Shown: one piece after another, positions 9,372 to 18,178 of the stretch
Position numbering within the stretch: the first letter of the stretch is position 1
Layout of the letters: each line of letters starts with the position of its first letter
Assembly: GCF_014645515.1 (NCBI RefSeq)
Contig: NZ_BMLW01000004.1
Location: forward strand, 248,001 to 312,000
Origin: Oceanobacillus neutriphilus
Lineage (GTDB): Bacteria > Bacillota > Bacilli > Bacillales > Amphibacillaceae
Direction of reading: 5' to 3'
Length of the DNA stretch: 64,000 nt
The notes under the pieces: model-generated
Told to the model about the DNA's origin: nothing
The model's database searches: none
The model's input: the letters and a program-made list of their open reading frames with translations, nothing else
Program-made: the position numbers and the translations under genes

Positions 9372-10568
9372 ATGTTCCAAGGTGAAAACCTGACCAATTT
9401 ACGTATGATGCGTGGATATTCACGTAAAAAGCTCTCTGAAATGTTGAGTATAACGGAGCAGGCAGTATGGCAATATGAAAATAATTATACTTCACCAAAA
9501 ATGGAGATAGTAAATAACCTAAAAAATATATTTCATGTTAAAAGCAAGTATTTTTATAAGGCAGATGCACTCGGAAATACGCATAACCAGACGAATATCA
9601 ATATGATGAACATCGCTTATCGATCAAAAGAGATTAATTTGATGTCTAAAACACAAGCCGAAGCAAAATACATGGAATTTCTTGATCGATTTGTAGACTA
9701 TTTATCCAGTAAAATTTCTTACCCGACTCAGAAAGTTATTCAGCTAAGAAATCGTATCATCCATTATTTAAATACATCGAACGACAGCAGGCAGGAACAA
9801 ATAATAAAAGCTGCGAAACTGGCACGAGAAGAGCTTGGACTTGGCCAGACGACAAACAGCAACCTGATGTTTCTCGCTGAAAAAAGCGGCATCTTTATTT
9901 TTGAAAAAGCTATTGGTGAAGAAATTGATGCTTATAGCGTATGGACAAAGCAGGACAGACCTTTTATTATCTTGGGAAATTTAAAGCGTTCTGCTGCACG
10001 CCGAAATTTTGATATTGCGCATGAGCTTGGTCATCTGCTGCTGCATTTTCGTGTTGAATTTACTAATCTAGACCGTAAAGAATATAAGACACTAGAAAAT
10101 GAAGCCAATCAGTTTGCAGGTGCTTTTCTTCTCCCTGAACAAATACTGAAAGAAGAATTACTCGACCTTTCCCGCCCAGCTAACCCGGATGCTTATTTGG
10201 ATTTAAAAAAGAAATGGCTGGTGTCTCTGCAAGTTTTAGGCTACCAGGCATTGAGGTTAAATATTCTGGATTCCAAAAAGCACCGAAATTTCTATGCTGC
10301 ACTTCATCGAAAAGGTTATTTAAAACAAGAGCCGCTGGATGAAGCATTGCCTATCCAAAGACCGCAAAAAATCAAATCTATTATTGATTATGCTGTAAAA
10401 GAAGGCATTATTGATATACAACATATGATGGACGTAGACTGGATGGCTGAGACTGGCTTTTTTTATCAGTTAACAGGAATGGAAGAAAGCTTTTTTAGAA
10501 GGTACCTGCAGAAAAAGCAGAATTTTGAATTGGCTGAGATTGCTGAGATTTCACCGAACTATGGGTAG
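9372..10568 (+). CDS. XRE-type HTH fused to ImmA/IrrE metallopeptidase
   Basis: The 398-residue protein has an N-terminal HTH_3 domain (about 5-60; LSEMLSITEQAVWQYE) and a zinc peptidase domain with HELGH at 217-221 and the third ligand Glu in ENEANQFAGAFLLP (near residue 244), diagnostic of COG2856. Such proteins cleave repressors (ImmA, IrrE) or act as antitoxin-like regulators. The C-terminal part (about 300-398) is a helical region of unknown role. The ribosome site AAGGAGG is strong. With the upstream unknown gene and the palindromic promoter it probably forms a self-regulated module; whether it is a toxin-antitoxin, stress or defence system is not shown by sequence. Confidence 0.85.
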   Translation: MFQGENLTNLRMMRGYSRKKLSEMLSITEQAVWQYENNYTSPKMEIVNNLKNIFHVKSKYFYKADALGNTHNQTNINMMNIAYRSKEINLMSKTQAEAKYMEFLDRFVDYLSSKISYPTQKVIQLRNRIIHYLNTSNDSRQEQIIKAAKLAREELGLGQTTNSNLMFLAEKSGIFIFEKAIGEEIDAYSVWTKQDRPFIILGNLKRSAARRNFDIAHELGHLLLHFRVEFTNLDRKEYKTLENEANQFAGAFLLPEQILKEELLDLSRPANPDAYLDLKKKWLVSLQVLGYQALRLNILDSKKHRNFYAALHRKGYLKQEPLDEALPIQRPQKIKSIIDYAVKEGIIDIQHMMDVDWMAETGFFYQLTGMEESFFRRYLQKKQNFELAEIAEISPNYG

Positions 10569-10579
10569 GCCCCAATTAC

Positions 10580-10623
10580 AAATACCCGCTCTTCTCATTA
10601 GAAAGAGAAAAGCGGGTATTTTC
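10580..10623. terminator. Bidirectional terminator
   Basis: AAATACCCGCT pairs with AGCGGGTATTT, with an inner CTCTT-type stem. The arms are flanked by A and T runs and overlap the stop of the convergent abgA-like gene. Confidence 0.85.
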
Positions 10624-11915
10624 TATTCAGCTATCCTGCCAATCTCCTTAGCAGCTTGATATAAAACCTCCACCGCGGGCAGTAACGTATCCTCATGAAT
10701 ATCAAACTTCTCATTATGATGCCCTGCCGCTAATTCTGTTCCAAAAATACAGTAAGTAGCCTGACCGCCACCACGCTGTACTCTGTCCATAAAATACGTT
10801 GCATCCTCTGATCCGGAACTATCACTACTTTCCAGCAATGCCCCGGCAATTTCCGGATGAGATTCTGCACATTGTTTTAAAATCTCTGCCACTCCTAAAG
10901 AGCAATCACAATTCAAGGCTTCTCCAGCTACCTCCACCTTAGCATTAAGCTGATACATTTTTGCAGCGCCGTCCACTATGGATTGTACCTGCTCCTTCAC
11001 ATACTGGTTTATTTCTGATGTCTCCCCGCGTGTTTCTGCGATTAACATAGCATAGTCAGGAATAATATTTCTCCCTGATCCTGCATGCAGTTCACCAACA
11101 TTAACACGGGAGGATCCATCTGAATGCCGGGTAACAGCATGCATATTTAACACTGCAGAAGCTGCTGCAAGCAAAGCATTTTTCCCTTCCTGCGGCTTGG
11201 CGCCAGCATGTGCGGCTACTCCTTTGAAGGTAATATTCAACTTAGAGGTAGCCAAAAAACCATTGCTCGCTGCTACAAAATGCTGATGAGGTACTCCAGT
11301 TCCGATATGGGAAGCAATAAAGTAATCTACATTATCTACTACTCCCGCCTCAGCCATTGATTTTGCACCACGTGTCCCTTCCTCGGCCGGCTGGAAAATA
11401 AGCTTAATTGTTCCACTGAGCTGATCTTTATTTTCTGCAAGCTTCGTCGCCAGTCCCAAACCAATTGAAGTATGGGAATCATGGCCGCACGCATGCATGG
11501 TACCCGTAGCAGTAGAGCGAAATCCAGCTTGATTCGGTACATGGTCAGCCGCATCAGATTCATGGATTGGCAATGCGTCCATATCAACCCGGTAAGCAAT
11601 CGTTGGACCCGGTTGTGCAGTTCGAAGTGTCGCAACAATTCCAGTATATCCTTCTGCAAAATACTCCACATATCTCGTATCAGCGCCATTTTCCAAAGCC
11701 CACTCCAAATGCTGCTTTGTTTCCTTTTCTCCCGGTTTCCCCATGCAGCCCGCTTCTGTCATTACCTCTTTGCCCAGTGCAAGTTCATAACCTAATTCAT
11801 CTAGCACCCCTGCCACCTTGGAAGCAGTACGGATTTCCAGAAATCCTTGTTCAGGGTATTGATGAAAATCTCTGCGCCAGGCAATCAATTGCTCAGCCAA
11901 CTCTCCCTGTTTCAT
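10623..11915 (-). CDS. abgA: M20 amidohydrolase, AbgA-like
   Basis: The start at 11915 is preferred over 11939, because the AAAGGAG ribosome site lies inside the longer version. The 430-residue protein has the dinuclear metal motifs HACGHDSH (about 142-149) and PAEEG (176-180) of the M20D family. AbgA and AbgB together cleave p-aminobenzoyl-glutamate, a folate breakdown product. The family assignment is firm and the substrate rests on the operon: a second M20 enzyme and an AbgT transporter on the same strand. The insert GKPGEKETKQHLEW near residue 60 is typical of the AbgA branch. It is the last gene of the operon. Confidence 0.8.
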   Translation of the reverse strand: MKQGELAEQLIAWRRDFHQYPEQGFLEIRTASKVAGVLDELGYELALGKEVMTEAGCMGKPGEKETKQHLEWALENGADTRYVEYFAEGYTGIVATLRTAQPGPTIAYRVDMDALPIHESDAADHVPNQAGFRSTATGTMHACGHDSHTSIGLGLATKLAENKDQLSGTIKLIFQPAEEGTRGAKSMAEAGVVDNVDYFIASHIGTGVPHQHFVAASNGFLATSKLNITFKGVAAHAGAKPQEGKNALLAAASAVLNMHAVTRHSDGSSRVNVGELHAGSGRNIIPDYAMLIAETRGETSEINQYVKEQVQSIVDGAAKMYQLNAKVEVAGEALNCDCSLGVAEILKQCAESHPEIAGALLESSDSSGSEDATYFMDRVQRGGGQATYCIFGTELAAGHHNEKFDIHEDTLLPAVEVLYQAAKEIGRIAE

Positions 11916-12002
11916 AAGACCATATCTCCTTTTTCTCATCTATTTTATCGCAGTCCTCTTCACTCGGGGGTGCAAAGAAACCCCACTGAAGAAAGTTTTA
12001 TT

Positions 12003-13517
12003 TTATAAATGTGGATGGATTCCCGGTCCAAACGGTATTCCTGTAAAATAGAATACCAAAATCAATATAATCCATGTAATCAGGAACGTAATGGTATATG
12101 GAAGCATTAAAGAAATATACGTCCCAATACTTGCCTTTTTATCATATCTTTGCATAAACGCAAGAATAATAACCAGATACGGGAATAATGGTGTAACAAT
12201 ATTTGTTGATGAATCTGCAATACGGTATGCCGCCTGTGTAAATGCAGGATGATAGCCCAGCTGCATGAACATTGGCACAAATATTGGCGCTTCAATAGCC
12301 CATTTTGCTGATCCCGAGGTAATAAGAAAGTTCAGCATCGCTGTAAAAATGATATAACCGATAATCAGGCCCATTCCAGTGAAATTAACAGAGGTTAAGA
12401 ATTCTGCTCCATTCACTGCCAGCCACGTTCCAAGGTTACTCCAGTTAAAGTAAGCTGTAAATTGAGCAATGGCAAAAACAAGTACAATATAACTTGCCAT
12501 GTCCTTAATAGACTCAGCCATATAATTACTAACATCTTTTCCTGATTTAATTTTTCCTACAGTGATTCCAAAAGTAACACCTACAATAATAAAGAGAAAC
12601 AGGACAAGCGGTACGATACCATCTAAAAATGGAGATGAAGGAATAATTCCGCCCTCTTCATTTGTCAATGGACTATTTGGAATAAATACCGCAATTGCGA
12701 CAATTGCTATATAGATAAGCCCGGCAATAACCGCATACAGCAGTCCTTTCCCTGCATTAGGCAATTCTTCTGCATTCTCTTCTTCTACCGAGTCCCCTTT
12801 GTATTCACCTAAACGAGGTTCAATAAAGCGTGTTGTGACAAGTCCCCCGACAATCGTCAGAACAAACACAGATACGATATTGAAATACCAGTTATCAACA
12901 GGTGTGACAATCATTGTTTCATCAACGATTCTTGCTGCTTCAGTGGAAATTCCTGCTAATAAAGCATCTGTCCCGGCAATAAACAGGTTTGCAGTAAATC
13001 CGGCACCAGCACCGGCAAACCCTGCGCTTAATCCAGCCAGAGGATGACGGCCGACTTTATAGAAAACCAATGCTGCTAGCGGGGGTATTAACACAACCGC
13101 TGCATCAGATGCCAGGTTCCCCATAATCCCAACAAATACAACCGTATAAGTTAACAGGAAAGGCGGCGACTTCAGAATCGTTTTACGAATCGCATAATCA
13201 AGCAAGCCTACCTTCTCTGCCAGTCCAATCCCAAGCATCATTACCAATACCAGACCCAGCGGTGCAAAGCCTGTAAAGTTATCAAGCATCGATGTTAGAA
13301 TAAATTCAAGTCCTTCTCCAGACAGAAGACTTTTAATTGGCACTTCTTCTCCGCTTCCAGGATGGATCACCGATGCATTAAATAAGCTAAAAATCCATGA
13401 AAGGATAATCATAAATACAGCCAGTCCAATAAATAGCACGAATGGATCCGGCAGTTTATTCCCTACTTTTTCAACGACATCGAGAAATTTTTGAAAAAAT
13501 CCTTTTTTCTTTTTCAT
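12003..13517 (-). CDS. abgT: AbgT-family p-aminobenzoyl-glutamate transporter
   Basis: The 504-residue membrane protein has about 11-13 hydrophobic segments and starts with a basic amphipathic stretch before the signature DVVEKVGNKLPDPFVLF. Typical AbgT segments are GNLASDAAVVLIPPLAALVF, SAGFAGAGAGFTANLFIAGTD and SGSAKWAIEAPIFVPMF. AbgT proteins import p-aminobenzoyl-glutamate or export antimetabolites, driven by ion gradients. It lies 24 bp after the AbgB-like gene and 87 bp before the AbgA-like gene, so import followed by cleavage is the likely function. Confidence 0.88.
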   Translation of the reverse strand: MKKKKGFFQKFLDVVEKVGNKLPDPFVLFIGLAVFMIILSWIFSLFNASVIHPGSGEEVPIKSLLSGEGLEFILTSMLDNFTGFAPLGLVLVMMLGIGLAEKVGLLDYAIRKTILKSPPFLLTYTVVFVGIMGNLASDAAVVLIPPLAALVFYKVGRHPLAGLSAGFAGAGAGFTANLFIAGTDALLAGISTEAARIVDETMIVTPVDNWYFNIVSVFVLTIVGGLVTTRFIEPRLGEYKGDSVEEENAEELPNAGKGLLYAVIAGLIYIAIVAIAVFIPNSPLTNEEGGIIPSSPFLDGIVPLVLFLFIIVGVTFGITVGKIKSGKDVSNYMAESIKDMASYIVLVFAIAQFTAYFNWSNLGTWLAVNGAEFLTSVNFTGMGLIIGYIIFTAMLNFLITSGSAKWAIEAPIFVPMFMQLGYHPAFTQAAYRIADSSTNIVTPLFPYLVIILAFMQRYDKKASIGTYISLMLPYTITFLITWIILILVFYFTGIPFGPGIHPHL

Positions 13518-13541
13518 GAATTCACCTCTTCATTAAATTTT

Positions 13542-14969
13542 TTATTCATTCAATTTCGATGGTTTCACTTCTTTAGGGATAGGACATGTATACGGATTAT
13601 TTTCCGCAAATGCCCGGAACTCCTTTTTCACTTCATTCAAGCTTTCTTCGGATTTTAATAGAGTCAACCCAGTTAGAGCCATACTTCCGGCAGCGCGAAG
13701 CATACCTTTATTAGCAATACTGCTTATACCCTGCGTTGTCATTTGCCACGTATGCAGTGGTGTACCAAGCACAGAAGTGGCCGCAGTTACTTGGGCTGTC
13801 GGAACTACCCAGCTCACGTCTGAAACATCTGATGAACCATGTAAGAGCTCATTGGACGCCTCGTACGGTGAAATACTGTCTGAAATATATTTACCAGCAA
13901 ATTCGCTGCCATCGCCTGCATAGCCAAAACCTCTCATCAGATCCACATAAAAGGATTGCTCTTCTTTGGTAAAGGTCTCCCATATATCCTTGGCAAACGA
14001 CTCTTCTTCTTTTGCAGTTTCATCCACACCATATTCTATTAATTGCTGATACAATATCTTTTCCAGGGTCCGGTTGGGAATATAATTCGAGCATGCTTTA
14101 TCAAGTTCAATCGTCAATTCTGTTCCGGTCATTAGAGCAGCCCCTCTGGCAATATCCTTCACACGCTCTAAAATGTCACCAGCCTCCCCAACCTTTGCAG
14201 CTCGTACTAAATAAAGTACTTCTGCATTTGATTGAACAACGTTTGGTGAAATGCCGCCGGAATTTGTAACTGCATAATGCACCCGGGCGTCGTCTACGAT
14301 ATGCTCCCGTAAATAATTAACACCGACATTCATCAGTTCAACAGCATCTAACGCACTTCTTCCCAGATGAGGGGAATTGGCAGCATGTGCCGCAGTACCT
14401 TTAAACCGGAAGAAAACCTGATAGTTTGCTAATGTTGGGCGGCTCATTACTGCATTCGCTGGTGATGGATGCCATGTCAACGCTGTATCAACATCATCAA
14501 AAACACCATCCCGTACCATAAAGGTTTTCCCGGATCCTCCTTCTTCTCCCGGACATCCAAAGAAAATCACTGTACCAGGAAGATTCTCCGCTTCTAAATA
14601 GCTCTTCACAGCACAGGCTGCTGCAAAAGCACCTGTACCTAATAAATTATGACCGCAGCCATGACCTACATCATTTTCTAATGGGGCATATTTCGTAGCC
14701 CCCGGCTTCTGACTAAGTCCTGATAACGCATCAAATTCACCTAAAAATCCAATGACCGGCTTACCTGAACCATACGCAGCCGTAAATGCTGTCTCTATAC
14801 CTGCAACATTCCGCTCAACCTGAAATCCCTGCTTTTCACACTCCCTTGCAAGGTACGCCGCAGATTCATATTCTTCAAATCTGGTTTCGGGATGATCGAA
14901 TACATAATTTGAAACTTCTGCAAAATATTCCTTGTGCTCATCAAGGTAACGTTTAATAAATTCCTTCAT
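13542..14969 (-). CDS. abgB: M20 amidohydrolase, AbgB-like
   Basis: The start at 14969 is chosen because GGAGG lies just upstream and would fall inside the alternative at 14987. The 475-residue protein has HGCGHNLLGTGAF (metal ligands near 104-108) and GCPGEEGGSGK (near 138-148), both characteristic of the AbgB branch of M20D. The segment LLHGSSDVSDVSW carries further metal-site residues. It is the presumed partner subunit of the AbgA-like protein in aminobenzoyl-glutamate hydrolysis. It starts 24 bp after the regulator gene, consistent with one transcript. Confidence 0.82.
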   Translation of the reverse strand: MKEFIKRYLDEHKEYFAEVSNYVFDHPETRFEEYESAAYLARECEKQGFQVERNVAGIETAFTAAYGSGKPVIGFLGEFDALSGLSQKPGATKYAPLENDVGHGCGHNLLGTGAFAAACAVKSYLEAENLPGTVIFFGCPGEEGGSGKTFMVRDGVFDDVDTALTWHPSPANAVMSRPTLANYQVFFRFKGTAAHAANSPHLGRSALDAVELMNVGVNYLREHIVDDARVHYAVTNSGGISPNVVQSNAEVLYLVRAAKVGEAGDILERVKDIARGAALMTGTELTIELDKACSNYIPNRTLEKILYQQLIEYGVDETAKEEESFAKDIWETFTKEEQSFYVDLMRGFGYAGDGSEFAGKYISDSISPYEASNELLHGSSDVSDVSWVVPTAQVTAATSVLGTPLHTWQMTTQGISSIANKGMLRAAGSMALTGLTLLKSEESLNEVKKEFRAFAENNPYTCPIPKEVKPSKLNE

Positions 14970-14993
14970 TATTGCAAGCGCCTCCATTTTGTT

Positions 14994-16319
14994 TTAAGTT
15001 TTTAATTGTAAAAGATTAGCATCAATGAAGCAATATACATTTTTAGGTCTTCCCCGTTGACTGGATTGAATTTTCCCACATTTTTTGATTATATTAGCCT
15101 GCTCCAGCTCTGCCAGTATTCTTCTTCCATTCCGCTCTGTGCTCTGAAGCCATCTGGAAATATCCTCTGAAGTAAATTCCTGTTGATTGTACTTGTGTGA
15201 ATAGACGATGATCCTGAGTACATCGCGGGGACTAACCTTTTTATCGGCAAAACGTCTCGATAACTCTTCCTCCAGAGTTTTTAAATCCAGCGTTCCTCCT
15301 AATGAATCAGCTGATTTTTTGGATAATTCTCCCGCTCCTTCTACAAGGAGGATAGAGGCTTCTTTTTCAGGTGGATCTTGACTCAGACCATACCTGACAT
15401 TCTGCTCTGCATGCAGCACATTCTCCCCAAAGCCAATTGCTACAGCAGCAACAAGCTGATCTTTAATCTGGTATTCTTCTATCAGCTTAAATAAAGAACG
15501 CTCCGCCTTATTATCGATTTCACCTTTCGTAGTAAAGATAAAAAACAAGCCTTCACCCTCTTCAACAAGTGAACCTTGAAGCGACTCAGTAAGCTGCAGC
15601 AGCGACTTTTTCCAATTGAGCTGATGATGCTTCCACTGAAAAAGCTGATGCTGTGTCACCGTTTTGGCAGTATTCTTTAATCTGCAGCCGATGATCGCCA
15701 TTTGTCGATTCTCATACAAATTGGCCTGAGCTTTCTCCATCAGCAATTCAATTGTCAGTTTAATAGACAAATAGGATGCTGTTAACCGGTATACAGGAAC
15801 TCCTGCCTCTTTCAACTGATAATAAACTCCATTTAAGGTTGTTATTGCTAACTCAATCTTTCCTTCGTCGTAAAGCTTTTTGTGGAAAGCAACGACATCA
15901 TTTCTCGAATAATCTAATTGAAAAGATATCGTGTAATATTTCAAAGCATCCAAATGATAAAAAGATAAAATTTTATCCAGTTCTGTTTTTTCAATATTAT
16001 CGATGCTGATTTTAGTAAAAATTCTTCCCTCATTTAATTGTGCTTCAAGCAATTCGCCAAAAAAACTCGACCCGTGTAAAGTAGGGTAACCGCCTTCATC
16101 TTCATGAATTAGTTTATTTTCCATTGCGTAAGTGTAATTTAAAAGTCCGGAAAATAACCATTGATCAACAAGATAACGATTTTTTTCTATAATTCCAGAA
16201 ATTTCATCCAGCTCTTCGTAAGGAAACGAAAGCAATTTCAAATTTTTGAACTCTTTTCCCACTTCCAAAATTTTTTCAATGGACTTGGCAGGTCCAATTA
16301 CACCAAATTTAAGATACAT
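14994..16319 (-). CDS. Regulator with degenerate GGDEF-like domain and C-terminal winged helix
   Basis: A ribosome site GGAGGTGG precedes the ATG at 16319; the upstream TTG frame start would contain it. The 441-residue protein has an N-terminal region of unknown fold beginning FGVIGPAKSIEKIL, a middle part with VAAVAIGFGENVLHAEQNVRYGL (about 310-335) that resembles the degenerate GGDEF domain of CdaR-type regulators, and a C-terminal winged helix (about 375-441) with FTSEDISRWLQSTERNGRRILAELE. It leads the abg operon and is preceded by two GGAA/TTCC palindromes, so it probably controls its own operon. I cannot name the family with certainty. Confidence 0.7.
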   Translation of the reverse strand: MYLKFGVIGPAKSIEKILEVGKEFKNLKLLSFPYEELDEISGIIEKNRYLVDQWLFSGLLNYTYAMENKLIHEDEGGYPTLHGSSFFGELLEAQLNEGRIFTKISIDNIEKTELDKILSFYHLDALKYYTISFQLDYSRNDVVAFHKKLYDEGKIELAITTLNGVYYQLKEAGVPVYRLTASYLSIKLTIELLMEKAQANLYENRQMAIIGCRLKNTAKTVTQHQLFQWKHHQLNWKKSLLQLTESLQGSLVEEGEGLFFIFTTKGEIDNKAERSLFKLIEEYQIKDQLVAAVAIGFGENVLHAEQNVRYGLSQDPPEKEASILLVEGAGELSKKSADSLGGTLDLKTLEEELSRRFADKKVSPRDVLRIIVYSHKYNQQEFTSEDISRWLQSTERNGRRILAELEQANIIKKCGKIQSSQRGRPKNVYCFIDANLLQLKT

Positions 16320-16364
16320 ACCGTTCACCACCTCCAATCAATTAGCATTTAGAAAATTCATCAA

Positions 16365-16384
16365 TTAAGGAATATTTCCTTTAA
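16365..16384. promoter_or_regulatory. Candidate operator 1 of the abg regulator
   Basis: TTAAGGAATA and TTTCCTTTAA form an inverted repeat 46 bp upstream of the regulator start. It resembles a second copy at 16501. Confidence 0.5.
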
Positions 16385-16500
16385 TTAATGAAATACTACT
16401 AAACGCTTTTTTATTTGTCAACTACATAATGGTAAATATAGGTCTTATTAAGCTTTATAAAAGGATTTCATGTAGTAAATATTAATCATCAGGGTATTTA

Positions 16501-16519
16501 TTAACGGAAATTTCCTTAA
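16501..16519. promoter_or_regulatory. Candidate operator 2 of the abg regulator
   Basis: TTAACGGAAATTTCCTTAA is inverted around GGAAATTTCC and shares the TTAA-GGAA / TTCC-TTAA pattern of the site at 16365, about 135 bp away. The rest of the 482-bp gap (16320-16801) holds the hairpin at 16587 and nothing else I can identify. Confidence 0.5.
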
Positions 16520-16586
16520 ATCATTTCTGTTATGAATGAATCAGGATTTGTTTAAAATATTCTATTTAATAACAAAAAAAGCAAAT

Positions 16587-16630
16587 AAAAGAGGAGTACT
16601 TTGATTTCAAATCAATATACTCCCCTTTTA
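16587..16630. terminator. Long interrupted hairpin
   Basis: Outer arms AAAAGAGGAGTA and TACTCCCCTTTT surround a perfect inner stem TTGATTT/AAATCAA. It lies between the SDR/RelE remnant and the abg regulator region and could end transcription from the remnant. Confidence 0.6.
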
Positions 16631-16801
16631 CGTATCAAGCATAACAATATAAAATTTCAATCCTCACTCCTATTAGAGCACTCTTTAATAATATATTTAT
16701 TCAAAAATTGAAGTCAGTTGCTTTTTTGCTGGTATTTTTCAGTACCAGTTATTATTTTAAAATCATGTTAATTTATGTGCCCGTGTAACTATAATAATTT
16801 T

Positions 16802-17068
16802 TTATGGATTAGATAATGTAATATCATGATTTCCTACATTTCGCAAAACTATATAATCAGGATTCTGATAATGAAAAGTAATGCGTATCCCCATGGTTGG
16901 CGAAGCTTCAAATATAAATTTGTGACCTTTCATCTTTTTTACCCATTTATGATAAAGGCGACCTTTCATTAATGTTTTAATTGATTTATCAACTTGTCTG
17001 CCGATGCCAGATGAACCACCTGTTACAATGACTACTTTATTCTCTATATCTAACCAATTATTTGCCAT
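16802..17068 (-). pseudogene. Chimeric remnant: SDR N-terminus joined to RelE/ParE-like toxin C-terminus
   Basis: The 88-codon frame has a good ribosome site (GAGGAGG). Residues 1-24 are the start of a sorbitol-6-phosphate-dehydrogenase-like SDR, including the TGGSSGIGR nucleotide motif. From about residue 25 it continues as a RelE/YafQ-type toxin tail: QVDKSIKTLMKG, then KKMKGHKFIFEA, then RITFHYQNPDYIVLRNVGNHD, with the usual order of basic and aromatic positions. The junction is near 16996. No SDR body and no antitoxin gene is adjacent, so this is best read as a deletion scar that fused two broken genes. The toxin similarity is by eye. Confidence 0.6.
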
Positions 17069-17243
17069 TATTATGCCTCCTCTTTTTCTTCTGACTTCAT
17101 TATATTGCTAACCGTTTTCAAAATTAATTTGTTGTTTTGTGCAGATTAGGGAAAAAGGGAAAATAATTATACAAGAAATGGAGAAACTACAAGCTGATGT
17201 TTTATTTAACAATGCAGAAATAAGACCAAGATGAGGTGACAGG

Positions 17244-17681
17244 ATGGATAAAGCAAAAATATCAGAAGAAATTCAAAAAATCTTAGATGTTTCAAAGGTT
17301 GGTGTTCTTTCCACTTCACATAAGAACGTACCCAATAGCCGTTATATGGTTTTTTACCATGATGAAGCCATACTATACACCAAAACGGATGACGATTCTC
17401 CAAAAGTAGAAGAAATAGAAAGTAATCCGCAAGCGCATATTTTACTGGGATACGAAGAAACAAAAAATAAAAGCTTTGTGGAAATCCGAGCAAAGGTAGA
17501 GATTATCAATGATCAGGAAGTTATTGACTGGTTATGGGAAACACAGGATAAGACCTACTTTGACTCAAAAAATGATCCGGATTTAACTGTTCTCAAACTG
17601 ACTCCAGTACAAATTAAAATCATGAATAGCGCTAATCTTGATACGCCTGTGACAATTAAAACGGAGGATATTCTAGAATAA
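17244..17681 (+). CDS. Pyridoxamine 5'-phosphate oxidase-like general stress protein
   Basis: The 145-residue protein belongs to the split-barrel flavin-binding family (general stress protein 26 type). The N-terminal segment VGVLSTSHKNVPNSRYMVF and the KVEEIESNPQAHILLGY stretch are typical. These proteins bind FMN or F420-like cofactors; the physiological reaction is generally unknown. It is monocistronic with a ribosome site GAGGTGA and a terminator after it. The YflT-like gene that follows is convergent. Confidence 0.82.
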   Translation: MDKAKISEEIQKILDVSKVGVLSTSHKNVPNSRYMVFYHDEAILYTKTDDDSPKVEEIESNPQAHILLGYEETKNKSFVEIRAKVEIINDQEVIDWLWETQDKTYFDSKNDPDLTVLKLTPVQIKIMNSANLDTPVTIKTEDILE

Positions 17682-17690
17682 GACAACAAA

Positions 17691-17735
17691 AAACCAGGCA
17701 ACCTCATTCTGGTTGGGAATGGGTTGTCTGGTTTC
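17691..17735 (+). terminator. Terminator after stress protein gene
   Basis: AAACCAGGCAACC pairs with GGTTGTCTGGTTT with one mismatch; T-rich sequence follows. Confidence 0.8.
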
Positions 17736-17761
17736 TATTTAACAGCCTTTCATAGTGAAAG

Positions 17762-18091
17762 TTAACTCAACACGCCTTCTGCTGTATCATTTTTTACAAT
17801 CAGGAATACTTTGCCTTCGTCCATATCTTCTTCATATTCATGCGCATCTGCATCAGATACTCCCAGTTCACGCAATTTTTCTCTTAATTCATCGCCTTGT
17901 TTTTCAAAGTCTCCAATATCCTTCTTATTATAATCGACACCTGACGCTTCTGTATTTTTCACAATACGTGCAGTCCGATCATCATCATGTGAGAGGATAA
18001 AAATATCACCAGAGCTAATATTATTGTCTTTTAACTTATTTACATCTTTTTCTAATGTTTCATCATTTGTATAAGCTTTTACAAAAGTCAT
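17762..18091 (-). CDS. YflT-like general stress protein
   Basis: The 109-residue protein matches the heat-induced stress protein YflT domain: an FVKAYTNDETLEKDVNKLK start, a GDIFILSHDDDRT strand and a DEGKVFLIVKN strand, which together resemble an alpha/beta ferredoxin-like fold. The middle is acidic and helical. Members are SigB-dependent in B. subtilis; I see no clear SigB promoter here. Function is unknown. A TAAGGAGG ribosome site precedes the ATG. Confidence 0.78.
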   Translation of the reverse strand: MTFVKAYTNDETLEKDVNKLKDNNISSGDIFILSHDDDRTARIVKNTEASGVDYNKKDIGDFEKQGDELREKLRELGVSDADAHEYEEDMDEGKVFLIVKNDTAEGVLS

Positions 18092-18178
18092 TTCTTATTA
18101 CCTCCTTAAAAATGGTTACATTTATTATTTTCCCGGTTTACATAAATTTAATCATGTATTTAGAAGAAAAAATTTAAG

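Noticed and set aside
17101..17125. cre-like sequence GCTAACCGTTTTCA
   Set aside because: Spacing before the CG is one base too long for the consensus.
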